From the NCBI GenBank assembly GCA_050486445.1, contig JBJHDH010000007.1, positions 1 through 64,000 on the forward strand: 64,000 nucleotides of DNA, read 5' to 3'. The notes beneath the pieces were generated by a model, which made no database searches, had not been told where the DNA came from, and saw nothing but the letters and a program-made list of their open reading frames with translations. Position numbers and translations under genes: made by a program. This stretch comes from Euryhalocaulis sp050486445 (lineage in GTDB: Bacteria > Pseudomonadota > Alphaproteobacteria > Caulobacterales > Maricaulaceae). Positions 34,369-42,427 of this stretch are shown here, in pieces (position 1 is the stretch's first letter; every line of letters starts with the position of its first letter).

Positions 34369-35960
34369 CGCGTATTCAGCAATTCCGGCAGCCAGGTCGC
34401 GATCTGCGGGAACAGCGCCACAATCACCAGCGCCAGAATCTGGAGTCCGATAAAGGGAATGGCGCCGCGATAGATCTGCATTGTCCTGACCTGTGGCGGC
34501 GCCACGCCGCGCAGATAGAACAACGCGAATCCGAAGGGTGGCGTCATAAACGAGGTCTGGAGATTGATCGCCATCATTACGCCCAGCCAGATCGGATCGA
34601 TGCCCATCAGAAACAGCGCCGGGGCGACAATCGGCACCACCACGAAAATGATCTCGATGAAATCAAGGAAGAAGCCGAGGATGAACATCGCCAGCATCAC
34701 GGCGGCCAGCGCGCCCCACATGCCGCCGGGCAGGCTGTGCAGGATCGCCTCGACCAGCTCATCGCCCCGAAATCCGCGGAACACCAGGCTGAACAGCGTC
34801 GCGCCGATCAGGATCATGAAGACCATGGCGGTGATCCGCGCGGTGGAGGCGCTGACCCCGCCCAGCACGCCGGTGCGGACCAGACGCAAAGCGGCCCAGG
34901 CCGCGCCCAGCACGGCGGCTGCGCACAGCGCCAGCGCCAGCGTGATCAGCGCGCTTTCAGCGGGACTCACCACGGCGCGGCCGATGCGCAGGTCGAAAGA
35001 CGCGCCCATCGCAATCACCCCGACCAGCGCCAGCGCCCCGAAACCGATCACCACCCGGCCGAGCCGCGGATTGACTCCGTCCGCTCCGGCGCAGCGGAAG
35101 CCGGCCAGCAGAGTCGCGCCCAGCGCGCCGACCGCCGCCGCCTCTGTCGGCGTCGCGAGCCCGCCCAGGATCGAACCCAGCACGGCGACGATCAGGATCA
35201 CTGGCGGGGCGAGGGCGTTGACGATCTTCCAGATAAAGGCCCAGGAGTTGCCAGTCTGTGTCGGCACCGCCGGCGCGGAGGCGGGACGGAAGATCGCCAT
35301 GCCGATCATGAACAGGATATAGAGCCCGACCAGCAGCAGGCCCGGCAGCAGCGCGCCGGCGAACAGATCGCCGACCGAGACGGGGTTGGGCGCGAAATTG
35401 CCGAGCGAACGCTGCGCCGTCTGGTGCGCATTGGAAATCTGGTCGCCGAGCAGGATCAGCACGATGGAGGGCGGTAGAATCTGCCCGAGCGTGCCAGAGG
35501 CGGTGATCGCGCCGGTGGCCAGCGGAACGGAATAGCCGCGCCTCAGCATCACCGGCAGCGACAACAATCCCATTGTCACCACCGTGGCGCCGACAATGCC
35601 TGTCGAGGCGGCGAGCAGTGCGCCGACAACGATGACCGAAATGCCAAGCCCGCCGCGCAGCGGTCCGAACAGCGCGCCCATTGTCTCCAGCAATTCCTCG
35701 GCGATGCGGGATTTCTCCAGCATCACGCCCATGAAGATGAACAGCGGTACGGCGACCAGAAGCTCGTTCACCATTACCGCGCCATAGATGCGTGAGGGCA
35801 AGGCGCGCAGCAGGTTCGGCTGGAACATGTCCAGCGCCACGCCCAGCCCGGCGAACAACAGCGCCACACCGGCCAGCGTGAAGGCCACGGGGAAGCCGCG
35901 CAGCATCGCGGCGATCACCGCGACGAACATCAGCACGGCGAGGATTTCGTTCAGTTCCAT
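34365..35960 (-). CDS. TRAP transporter large permease (DctM/FcbT3 type)
   Basis: Membrane channel subunit of 531 aa with roughly fourteen or more hydrophobic helices. Motifs GFPVAFTLAGVALLF, AVPLFIFMGVMLEKS, ASGTLGQILPPSIVL and LQTSFMTPPFGFALFYLRG are those of the DctM family. The usual length is near 430 aa; the extra about 75-90 residues follow ATPTEAAAVGALGATLLAG and add about three helices before the SASTARITAM segment. This longer form fits the mannitol/chloroaromatic class that includes FcbT3 and TakM. Its last residues and stop lie in the intergenic repeat. Four bases separate it from the small permease. Confidence 0.9.
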   Translation of the reverse strand: MELNEILAVLMFVAVIAAMLRGFPVAFTLAGVALLFAGLGVALDMFQPNLLRALPSRIYGAVMVNELLVAVPLFIFMGVMLEKSRIAEELLETMGALFGPLRGGLGISVIVVGALLAASTGIVGATVVTMGLLSLPVMLRRGYSVPLATGAITASGTLGQILPPSIVLILLGDQISNAHQTAQRSLGNFAPNPVSVGDLFAGALLPGLLLVGLYILFMIGMAIFRPASAPAVPTQTGNSWAFIWKIVNALAPPVILIVAVLGSILGGLATPTEAAAVGALGATLLAGFRCAGADGVNPRLGRVVIGFGALALVGVIAMGASFDLRIGRAVVSPAESALITLALALCAAAVLGAAWAALRLVRTGVLGGVSASTARITAMVFMILIGATLFSLVFRGFRGDELVEAILHSLPGGMWGALAAVMLAMFILGFFLDFIEIIFVVVPIVAPALFLMGIDPIWLGVMMAINLQTSFMTPPFGFALFYLRGVAPPQVRTMQIYRGAIPFIGLQILALVIVALFPQIATWLPELLNTR

Positions 35961-35964
35961 CTTG

Positions 35965-36627
35965 TCAGGGCGTCAGCGGGGGCGTTTCCGGGGTCTGCTC
36001 CGGGCTGCGCCGTCCGGTCAGGATCAGGGCGCTGTTCGCGGCCAGGCTGAACGCCTGGATCAGCAGCAGAATGGCGAAGGTGGGGATCAGCGTTTTCAGA
36101 AGATAGACATAGGGCAGGCCCTGAATCTCGCGCGAGCCTTCCCCGACCCGCCAACTCGACGCGACATAGGGCGCGGATTCGCGCAGGATCAGGATACAGA
36201 CCGGGATCAGGAATACATATGTGCCGACCAGATTTGTGAGCGCCTGGCCACGCGGGCCGAGCCGCGCATAGATCAGGTCGACACGGACATGGCCGTCGGA
36301 CAGCAGTGTGGCGCCGACAGCCAGCATAAACAGCGCGGCGTGCAGATACAGAATGCTTTCCTGGAGTTTGACGGTGCCGATGCCGAAGACATAGCGCTCC
36401 ACCACATTCCAGCAGACCACGGCGACCAGCGCGACGGCCAGCCATTTCGACGCCCAGCCGATCACCATGTTGATGTTATCAGCGGCGCGCGACAACATCC
36501 CCATCGGTTCGGCCAGCAGGCGCGGCAGGATCAGACCTAGCAGCGGCAGCAGAAGCAGCGGCGACAGCGCCCAGCCGATCCAGCCGAGCGCGGCGCCAAC
36601 GCCGGACCAGACCTGCCAGGCGGTCAT
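35965..36627 (-). CDS. TRAP transporter small permease (DctQ/FcbT2 type)
   Basis: Membrane subunit of 220 aa that links the binding protein to the large permease. Helices at the N-terminus (WIGWALSPLLLLPLLGLILP), WLAVALVAVVCWNVVERYV, LYLHAALFMLAVGATLL, ALTNLVGTYVFLIPVCILIL and TLIPTFAILLLIQAFSLA are visible, so it has one more than the basic four-helix DctQ form. WNVVERYVFGIG is the family core. It overlaps the binding-protein gene (ATGA) and precedes the large subunit. Confidence 0.88.
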   Translation of the reverse strand: MTAWQVWSGVGAALGWIGWALSPLLLLPLLGLILPRLLAEPMGMLSRAADNINMVIGWASKWLAVALVAVVCWNVVERYVFGIGTVKLQESILYLHAALFMLAVGATLLSDGHVRVDLIYARLGPRGQALTNLVGTYVFLIPVCILILRESAPYVASSWRVGEGSREIQGLPYVYLLKTLIPTFAILLLIQAFSLAANSALILTGRRSPEQTPETPPLTP

Positions 36628-37763
36628 CGCGACGCGGTGCGCTCTGCGGCAAGCTGGCGATGGCGCAGATAGGGGCCGTCGGAAACCCTCGCCCAGCCAA
36701 GATACTGCTCACGCGCCGCCAGATAGCTTTCATAGATGCGGCGCGTCAGCGGATCGGAATTGCCGATGCTGGACATCACGTCGTTCGAAGCTTCCTCAAA
36801 CCGCTGCCAGATCTGGTCAGAGAAGAACTGGACCTGAATGCCGTGATCCCGCTCCAGCGTTTGCAGGGCAAGGGCGTTCTGGTGTGTGAATTCCGCGACC
36901 GACATATGGGTGGCCCAGTCGCAGGCGCGTTCGATGGCGTTCTGCTCGAAACTGGAAAGAGAGTTCCAGACGCCCAGATTGATGCCGCAATGCAGGGCCG
37001 AACCGGATTCGTGAAAGCCGGGGCCATAATAATACTGCGCCACACGGTGCAGGCCGAACGCCATGTCGTTCCACGGGCCGACCCATTCGGTGGCGTCGAT
37101 GGCGCCCGATTGCATCGCCTGGAAAATCTCGCCGCCGGGCAGGGTGACGGTCGTGGCGCCGAGCTGCTGGATCACATCTCCGCCAAGGCCCGGTATGCGC
37201 ATCCGCAGGCCGCGGAAATCCTCGACCGTTTCCATGCGCCGCCGGAACCAGCCGCCCATCTGGTGGGTCGTGTTGCCGGCCGGGAAGGAAATCACGTTGA
37301 ACTGCGCGGAAAGCTCGTGATGCAGCTCCTTGGCGCCGCCGAAATGGTGCCAGGCGAACATTTCCTGCGCCGTGAAGCCCATCGGGATGGCGGTGAACAG
37401 GCTGAAGCCGCGCGCCTTGCCCTGCCAGTAATATTCGGCGGCGTGATACATGTCGGCGGCGCCGGACGACACGGCGTCGAAGGCTTCCAGCGCCGGGACC
37501 ACCTCGCCATCGGCATAGACGCGCACTTCCAGCGCCCCTTCGGTGAGTTGCTCGATCATGCGCGCGGTGCGGGTCGCCATGTCGCCAAGACCGGGGAAAT
37601 TCGCAGGCCATGCCGTGACCATGTTCAGGCGGCGCGCGCGTCCGGTTCGCGCCGGCGCAGCCGTCCCGCCGGACGCGGCCTGCTGCCCACCTTCGGAACA
37701 GGCGGCCAGGGCCGCCGCTCCGGCTCCGGCGGCGCCGGCCTTAAGGAATGTCCTGCGGTCCAT
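36624..37763 (-). CDS. TRAP substrate-binding protein, TakP-like (2-oxoacid type)
   Basis: Periplasmic binding protein of 379 aa exported by the twin-arginine route: RRTFLKAGAAGAG is a Tat motif, followed by a Cys (AALAACS) that could be lipidated. The mature part matches TakP-type DctP proteins: SGAADMYHAAEYYW, FPAGNTTHQMGGWFRR and IDATEWVGPWND. In TakP of Rhodobacter the corresponding Trp, Arg and Glu residues hold a sodium-dependent 2-oxoacid such as pyruvate, so 2-oxoacids are the best guess here. Lactate and aromatic-acid binders are relatives. The gene overlaps the bpt end by 23 bp and is first of the takP-Q-M order. Confidence 0.87.
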   Translation of the reverse strand: MDRRTFLKAGAAGAGAAALAACSEGGQQAASGGTAAPARTGRARRLNMVTAWPANFPGLGDMATRTARMIEQLTEGALEVRVYADGEVVPALEAFDAVSSGAADMYHAAEYYWQGKARGFSLFTAIPMGFTAQEMFAWHHFGGAKELHHELSAQFNVISFPAGNTTHQMGGWFRRRMETVEDFRGLRMRIPGLGGDVIQQLGATTVTLPGGEIFQAMQSGAIDATEWVGPWNDMAFGLHRVAQYYYGPGFHESGSALHCGINLGVWNSLSSFEQNAIERACDWATHMSVAEFTHQNALALQTLERDHGIQVQFFSDQIWQRFEEASNDVMSSIGNSDPLTRRIYESYLAAREQYLGWARVSDGPYLRHRQLAAERTASR

Positions 37764-38511
37764 ATGCGTCTCCCCGTTCCGCGTGATCGACCCAGCCGCC
37801 AGACCCCAATACCTCCAGCGGACGGAAGCGCGCCTTGTAGTCCATTTTCGGACTGCCGGGCACCCAATAGCCCAGATAAACGTAAGCGCCGCCCCGGGCC
37901 AGAGCCTCGCCGAGATGGTGCAGAATCATATAGGCGCCCAGGCTGCGGGCGGGGGCGTCGGGCTCGAAAAAGCTGTAGACCATGGACAAGCCGTCCGAGA
38001 CGAGGTCGGTCAGCGCCACGCCCATCAGCCGGTCCGGCGCGCCGTCCGCGTCCCTGAGGCGGTATTCAAAAATTCGTGCGCGCGACCAGGCGCCTTCCAC
38101 CATCGCGACATAATCGCCGAAATTCATGTCGTTCATGCCGCCGCCGCGATGGCGCGCGGCGAGATAGCGTTTCAGCAGGATGAACTGCTCCGGCGTCGCC
38201 TTGGCGGCTTCCTCGCTGGCGATCAGGTCGCGATTGCGGCGCAGCGTGCGGCGCTGGGCGCGCGAGGGCCTAAAGCCCTCCACCGGCACGCGGGCGGACA
38301 GGCAGGAATCGCAGCCCTCACAGGCCGGGCGGTAGATGACGTTCTGCGACCGGCGGAATCCGGCTCGGGTCATGGAATCCACCGTTCCGGGGCCGCCCAT
38401 GCTATCCAGATGGGCGAACACCTTCCGCTCTGTCCGGCCGGGCAGATACGGGCACGCGGACGGGCGCGTGATGAAGAACTGCATCGCGCGGGTGTCGAAA
38501 TGCCGCGTCAC
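37741..38511 (-). CDS. bpt: aspartate/glutamate leucyltransferase
   Basis: Bpt attaches leucine from Leu-tRNA to proteins with N-terminal Asp or Glu, marking them for ClpS/ClpAP (N-end rule). The 256 residues start with FFITRPSACPYLPGRTERKVF and have RRSQNVIYRPACEGCDSC, RNRDL and the ending motif YLGYWVPGSPKMDYKARFRPLE. These are conserved in the ATE/Bpt family. The start is a GTG at 38511 that gives the normal N-terminus; ATG 38484 would remove nine residues. No ribosome site is clear. It overlaps the TRAP binding-protein gene by 23 bp, so the TRAP genes may be expressed from a shared transcript. Confidence 0.9.
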   Translation of the reverse strand: MTRHFDTRAMQFFITRPSACPYLPGRTERKVFAHLDSMGGPGTVDSMTRAGFRRSQNVIYRPACEGCDSCLSARVPVEGFRPSRAQRRTLRRNRDLIASEEAAKATPEQFILLKRYLAARHRGGGMNDMNFGDYVAMVEGAWSRARIFEYRLRDADGAPDRLMGVALTDLVSDGLSMVYSFFEPDAPARSLGAYMILHHLGEALARGGAYVYLGYWVPGSPKMDYKARFRPLEVLGSGGWVDHAERGDAYGPQDIP

Positions 38512-38606
38512 AGCCGGGCCGGTAGTCGGGCGGAATCCATCCGCGTATTCTAGCCGTGCCAGGCCGCACCCTGAAATGGGGGGGCCGGTTTTTGCTGTAA
38601 CAGCGC

Positions 38607-39512
38607 TTATGGCCGGTAGTCGGGTGGCAGAACCGGAGCTTCGCGCAGCAGCACGATGGAAATGCGCCGGTTGCCGGACCCATAGGGGTCATCGGCGAAC
38701 AGTGGCTCGGAGCCCGCCTTGCCGGAAACGGTATAGATCCGGTCTGCCCCCAGTCCCGCCTCTTGCAACAGGCGGCGGGAGGTGTTGGCGCGGTCGGCCG
38801 AAAGCTCCCAGTTCGTATAGGAGGGTGCGGGCGAGGGGCCAGCGTCGGTATGACCGGCAATCGTCACGCGATTGGGCAGGCGCGTTGCAACCTGGCCGAT
38901 GGCGCGCAGCAGGATGCGCGCCCGCTCCATCGGTTCGGCGGAGCCGGGCTCGAACATCGGGCGGCCTTCCTGGTCCACGATCTGGATGCGCAGGCCTTCC
39001 GGCGTTTCGTCGATAATCAGGTGTCTGGAGAGTTCAGCCAGTTCCGGCATGTCCTGCATCGCCTGGCGCAACGACATTTCGGCGCTGCGGAAGCTGGCTT
39101 CCTCGGCGCGCGCTTCCTCGAACTGCGCGGCGCTGTTGGCGGTGGTCTGGTCCTGACTGGCGCGCTCTGTGTCGTTGTCGTTGGATTCCGCCTCGGATTG
39201 CGGCGAGAGGCGCTCGATCACGGTCGATGAGCCGCGGTCCAGAGCGCCGTCATCGCCCAGCGCTGCGCCGGCCAGAATGGCGCCGGAGCCGGAGGTCGAT
39301 GCGCTGACGCTGGCCGGCGCGAAATAGTCGGCGATGCCGCGCTTCTGTTCCGGCGATGTCGTGTTGAGCAGCCACATCAGCAGGAAGAAGGCCATCATCG
39401 CCGTGACGAAGTCGGCATAGGCCACTTTCCACGCGCCGCCATGATGGCCGTGGTCGTGACCTTTTTTGATCTTCTTGATGATGATTGGCCTTCCGGCCGC
39501 CGACGACGCCAT
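38607..39512 (-). CDS. motB: flagellar motor stator protein MotB
   Basis: Stator subunit of 301 aa. The single membrane helix contains AYADFVTAMMAFFLLMWLL with the proton-binding Asp34, preceded by the usual IIIKKIKKG and a His-rich stretch. The plug TSPEQKRGIADYF follows. A variable linker leads to an OmpA-like peptidoglycan-binding domain (about 165-290) with TIAGHTDAGPS and WELSADRANTSRRLL. No motA or other flagellar gene is nearby. Start 39512 follows a GGGG-rich ribosome site; ATG 39533 adds seven residues. Confidence 0.94.
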   Translation of the reverse strand: MASSAAGRPIIIKKIKKGHDHGHHGGAWKVAYADFVTAMMAFFLLMWLLNTTSPEQKRGIADYFAPASVSASTSGSGAILAGAALGDDGALDRGSSTVIERLSPQSEAESNDNDTERASQDQTTANSAAQFEEARAEEASFRSAEMSLRQAMQDMPELAELSRHLIIDETPEGLRIQIVDQEGRPMFEPGSAEPMERARILLRAIGQVATRLPNRVTIAGHTDAGPSPAPSYTNWELSADRANTSRRLLQEAGLGADRIYTVSGKAGSEPLFADDPYGSGNRRISIVLLREAPVLPPDYRP

Positions 39513-39590
39513 AGCCCCACCCCGAAACTCCATTCCGGGAGACTCTATCCGGAAGAGCGTTAATCGGCGGTTGCGGCCACTCGTTTAGGG

Positions 39591-40283
39591 TTAACCGATT
39601 GCTATAAATAGGCTTTCGAGTGCACCAAGTTCGCTGCGCAAGGCGGCCGCCTTCGTTTCTGCCTCCGCGTCCCGGCCCCATTGCTCCGCTTGCCAGTCGG
39701 CGTCGAGCATGGAAAGGGCGAAGGCTTCGTCCGCCGTCAGCCGTTCGCGCTGGAGCGCAAAGCCGAGCACCGCCGAGCCTAGCAGCGCCGTAGCGTGCGC
39801 CAGCGCTGTCAGGCGTACATTGTCCAGCGCCAGCGCCAGCGTGCGCAGCCGCTCCAGCGAATCCTGTGGTTGCGCCGCGGCCAGAACGCCGCGCACGGGA
39901 ACCAGCGGCGCGCCGAGCGTCTCCGCCGCCCAGTCGCGCAGCGGTGTCCACAACGCGGCCTGGCGCGCGGCCAGTTCCGCCGGCGTCCCGGCCAGATGGC
40001 AGAGCAGGTCGGTTTCGCCATGACGCGCAATTTCGGCTGCTACACCCTCGCGCGCGTCCGGCGTGCGGTCGATGGCGACATTGACCAGCCGGGTCAGCGG
40101 CATGGCGCGCATATCCACCGTCTCGCCCTGGCGGTCCCATTCCGCCGCCAGCAACTGCGCCGCCGCACGCGCGGACAAAGTGAGCGGCGCGCCCGCCGGC
40201 GTGCGCATGGGCCGCCCGTCCAGCACCACGGCGAAGCCGTCATCGAATTCGCTGACATTGGCGACTTTGTAAAACCGTTTCAT
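39591..40283 (-). CDS. ATP12-family F1-ATPase assembly chaperone
   Basis: Assembly chaperone of 230 aa related to mitochondrial ATP12, which binds the F1 alpha subunit. Signatures are MKRFYKVANV, LDGRPMRTPAGAPL, EWDRQGETVDMRAMPLTRL and ADEAFALSMLDADWQAEQWGRD. It occurs mainly in alphaproteobacteria. Its ATG overlaps the rluC stop, forming the common crcB-rluC-atp12 order. No F1 genes are in the window. Confidence 0.92.
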   Translation of the reverse strand: MKRFYKVANVSEFDDGFAVVLDGRPMRTPAGAPLTLSARAAAQLLAAEWDRQGETVDMRAMPLTRLVNVAIDRTPDAREGVAAEIARHGETDLLCHLAGTPAELAARQAALWTPLRDWAAETLGAPLVPVRGVLAAAQPQDSLERLRTLALALDNVRLTALAHATALLGSAVLGFALQRERLTADEAFALSMLDADWQAEQWGRDAEAETKAAALRSELGALESLFIAIG

Positions 40284-41287
40284 TCAAGCCCTGCGAATGG
40301 ATCGGCCGGCGCGCGGGCCTCGTCAAAACCCAGCGTCTCAAACGCTTCACACAGGTGCGGCGGGAGCGGCGCGGTCAGGGTCAGCGCACCGCCGGGGCGG
40401 GGCAGGACCAGCTCGCGCGCGTGCAGATGCAGGCGCGGCGGCAGCGTCTCCGGCGTCGGCCGGTCGCAGGTGTATTTGCGGTCGCCGGCGATGGCATGAC
40501 CGAACGCCGCCATCTGCACCCGCAATTGATGCGTGCGACCGGTGATGGGACGCAGTGCGATCCAGGCAGCGCGCTGGCCCGCCGTGTCGATCACCGAATA
40601 AAGCGTGCGGGCGTGGCGGGCGTCTTCCTCGCCATGCCGGGCCAGGTCCATCTGCTCGCGCCCGTGCGCGCCGCCGGCGCTCTTGCGCAGCCAGCCGGAA
40701 ATCTCGCCCTGTGGCGGGCGGGGGACGCCCAGCACCACGGCCCAATAGGTTTTTTTCGCCGCGCGCGAGCGAAAGGCCGCCGCGAGCCCGGCCGCCGCAT
40801 CCGCGCTCTTGGCGACCACAATCACACCGCTGGTGTCGCGATCCAGCCGGTGGACAAGGCGCGGCGTCTCGCCGCCCCGCCGCACAAGCGCGGGCAGCAT
40901 CCCGTCCAGATGCCGGCTCTGCTTGCTGCCGCCCTGGACTGCCAGCCCTGAAGGCTTGTTCAGCGCGATTAGCGCATCGTCTTCATAAAGAACAAGCGAG
41001 CGGATAAAGGCTGCGTCCTTTTCCGCTACCGGCGGGCGCGTGGCGCTGAAGGGGGAGGGCGCGGCGGCCTCACCAGCCTTGCTGTCCGGCAGCGGCGGGA
41101 TGCGCACGCTCTGGCCCGCCTCCAGCCGGGTCGCGGATTTTGCGCGGGCGCCGTCCACCCGGATCTGGCCGGTGCGCAGCAGTTTTTCGATCCGCCCCTG
41201 GGTCAGGTCCGGGAAGCGGCGGCGCAGCCAGCGGTCCAGCCGGGCTCCCGCCTCGGCTTCGGTCACCGTGTCGGTGCGCACGCTCAT
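40280..41287 (-). CDS. rluC: 23S rRNA pseudouridine synthase, RluC type
   Basis: Pseudouridine synthase of 335 aa. An S4 RNA-binding domain (about residues 12-75, GARLDRWLRRRFPDL and GQIRVDGARA) precedes the catalytic domain with the HRLDRDTSGVIVVAK motif, whose Asp is the nucleophile. This fits the RluC/RluD group; 23S sites 955, 2504 and 2580 would be the RluC targets, but RluD cannot be ruled out. ATG 41287 overlaps the crcB stop (ATGA), which decides the start; frames open upstream lie inside crcB. Confidence 0.9.
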   Translation of the reverse strand: MSVRTDTVTEAEAGARLDRWLRRRFPDLTQGRIEKLLRTGQIRVDGARAKSATRLEAGQSVRIPPLPDSKAGEAAAPSPFSATRPPVAEKDAAFIRSLVLYEDDALIALNKPSGLAVQGGSKQSRHLDGMLPALVRRGGETPRLVHRLDRDTSGVIVVAKSADAAAGLAAAFRSRAAKKTYWAVVLGVPRPPQGEISGWLRKSAGGAHGREQMDLARHGEEDARHARTLYSVIDTAGQRAAWIALRPITGRTHQLRVQMAAFGHAIAGDRKYTCDRPTPETLPPRLHLHARELVLPRPGGALTLTAPLPPHLCEAFETLGFDEARAPADPFAGLE

Positions 41288-41682
41288 CCCGCGAGACGCC
41301 GCATCAGGATCAGCCCCGCGAACAGCGCCGCGACGCACAGCACGACGGAAAGACCGGTATACAGCCCGGCGCCCGCCCACTCGCGCCGCTCGATCATCAA
41401 CGCCGTTTCCAGTGAAAACGCAGAAAAGGTGGTGAAACCGCCCAGAACCCCGATACCGAGAAACAGGCGCAGATCGCGCCATTCCCCGCCGGTGCGCGCA
41501 GCCAGCCAGCCGATCAGCAGGCCCATCGCCAGCCCGCCCGTGACATTCACGAACAGCGTGCCCCAAGGCCAGTTCGGCCCCAGCGTCCGTAGCGCGAGCG
41601 CCGACGCCAAATAGCGCAGCATGGAGCCCGCAGCGCCCCCCGCCGCGACCAGAAATACGCCTCTTAATCCTTCCGCGATCAT
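41284..41682 (-). CDS. crcB: fluoride ion channel CrcB
   Basis: Fluc-type fluoride exporter subunit of 132 aa with four helices. Motifs: GAAGSMLRYL, GTLFVNVTGGLAMG (Asn that lines the pore), GGFTTFSAFSLE (aromatic residues of the Phe box) and a last hydrophobic helix. It is single, so it should form homodimers. No fluoride-riboswitch consensus is visible upstream. It starts the crcB-rluC-atp12 run; the long upstream in-frame extension to 41901 overlaps a different gene and is not counted. Confidence 0.93.
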   Translation of the reverse strand: MIAEGLRGVFLVAAGGAAGSMLRYLASALALRTLGPNWPWGTLFVNVTGGLAMGLLIGWLAARTGGEWRDLRLFLGIGVLGGFTTFSAFSLETALMIERREWAGAGLYTGLSVVLCVAALFAGLILMRRLAG

Positions 41683-41829
41683 CGCCCGGGCGTAAGCCCG
41701 GCGGAGCCCGCGCGCAAGCCCGCCGCTCGAAGGAACATGAACAGCATGCAACGGACCGGAAACCCTGAGGCAGGGCTCCGCGTTTTCCATGTGGCCAGCG
41801 TGCATGGCTGGTCGATTGGGAGAAACACC

Positions 41830-42342
41830 ATGCGCATGCATCATATGCTTGCTGCGGCGGCGGGCGCGTTTGCGTTCGGCGTAAGCGGCGCCAGTGCGCA
41901 ACTTCTTGGCGGCGATGTCGCGGGCGGCCTAACCGGTCAGGCCAGCGGCGCGCTGAATACCGGGCCGCTGGACGCCGGCGCCCGGGGCGCGGTCGACTCT
42001 ACTGTCCGGGGCGGGGCGCATCTGGATGCGCCGCGTACGGCCTTGCCGAGCGCCGATGTCCGGCCGGATACGCGCCTGCGGACCAATACACGGGCGGATA
42101 CGAGAACGCAGACAGATACGAGAGCCGGATTTCGCGGCGATGTCGCCGCTCCCGCCAACGTACAGGCTGGCCTGCGCGTGACGCAACGGCAGGACCACGA
42201 GCACGGTTCTTATGTTCATGTCGAGAACCGGGGATGGGTATGGGTTCCGGCCGGCGCCAGCCTGGAGTCCGCCCTTGGGCTGGATACAGGTATGAGCGCC
42301 AATGCGCGCACAGGAGCTGACGTGCGTCTGGGCGCACGCTAG
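41830..42342 (+). CDS. secreted repeat-containing protein of unknown function
   Basis: A 170-aa exported protein with a Sec signal (AAAAGAFAFGVSGASA). The mature part is Gly/Ala/Asp-rich and includes a Thr-Arg repeat region (RLRTNTRADTRTQTDTRAG, near residues 80-100) with about five short DTR or NTR units, then a more ordered end with HVENRGWVWVPAGASLESAL. I do not recognise a family. A GGGAGA ribosome site precedes the ATG; the longer open frame from 41737 contains a region with a CCCTG/CAGGG hairpin and is unlikely to be translated. A bidirectional terminator follows. Confidence 0.7.
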   Translation: MRMHHMLAAAAGAFAFGVSGASAQLLGGDVAGGLTGQASGALNTGPLDAGARGAVDSTVRGGAHLDAPRTALPSADVRPDTRLRTNTRADTRTQTDTRAGFRGDVAAPANVQAGLRVTQRQDHEHGSYVHVENRGWVWVPAGASLESALGLDTGMSANARTGADVRLGAR

Positions 42343-42376
42343 GTGACGTCTTCACACAGGCGTAAGCCCAAAAAAG

Positions 42377-42405
42377 AAAGGCGGCGCAATGCGCCGCCTT
42401 TTTGT
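42377..42405. terminator. bidirectional rho-independent terminator
   Basis: GGCGGCGCAATGCGCCGCC forms a very strong stem flanked by AAAG on one side and CTTTTTG on the other. It can end the plus-strand secreted-protein gene and the minus-strand diguanylate cyclase gene, which converge here. Confidence 0.9.
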
Positions 42406-42427
42406 TATCTCACTCTCAGAAACAGTC

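Noticed and set aside
39560..39574. CtrA-like half site (TTAA, seven bases, TTGC) upstream of motB
   Set aside because: Only one half matches the TTAA-N7-TTAA consensus, so it is too weak to list as a feature.
41683..41829. Fluoride riboswitch in front of crcB
   Set aside because: No consensus core is seen on the minus strand; only a short CCCTG/CAGGG hairpin in the other direction.
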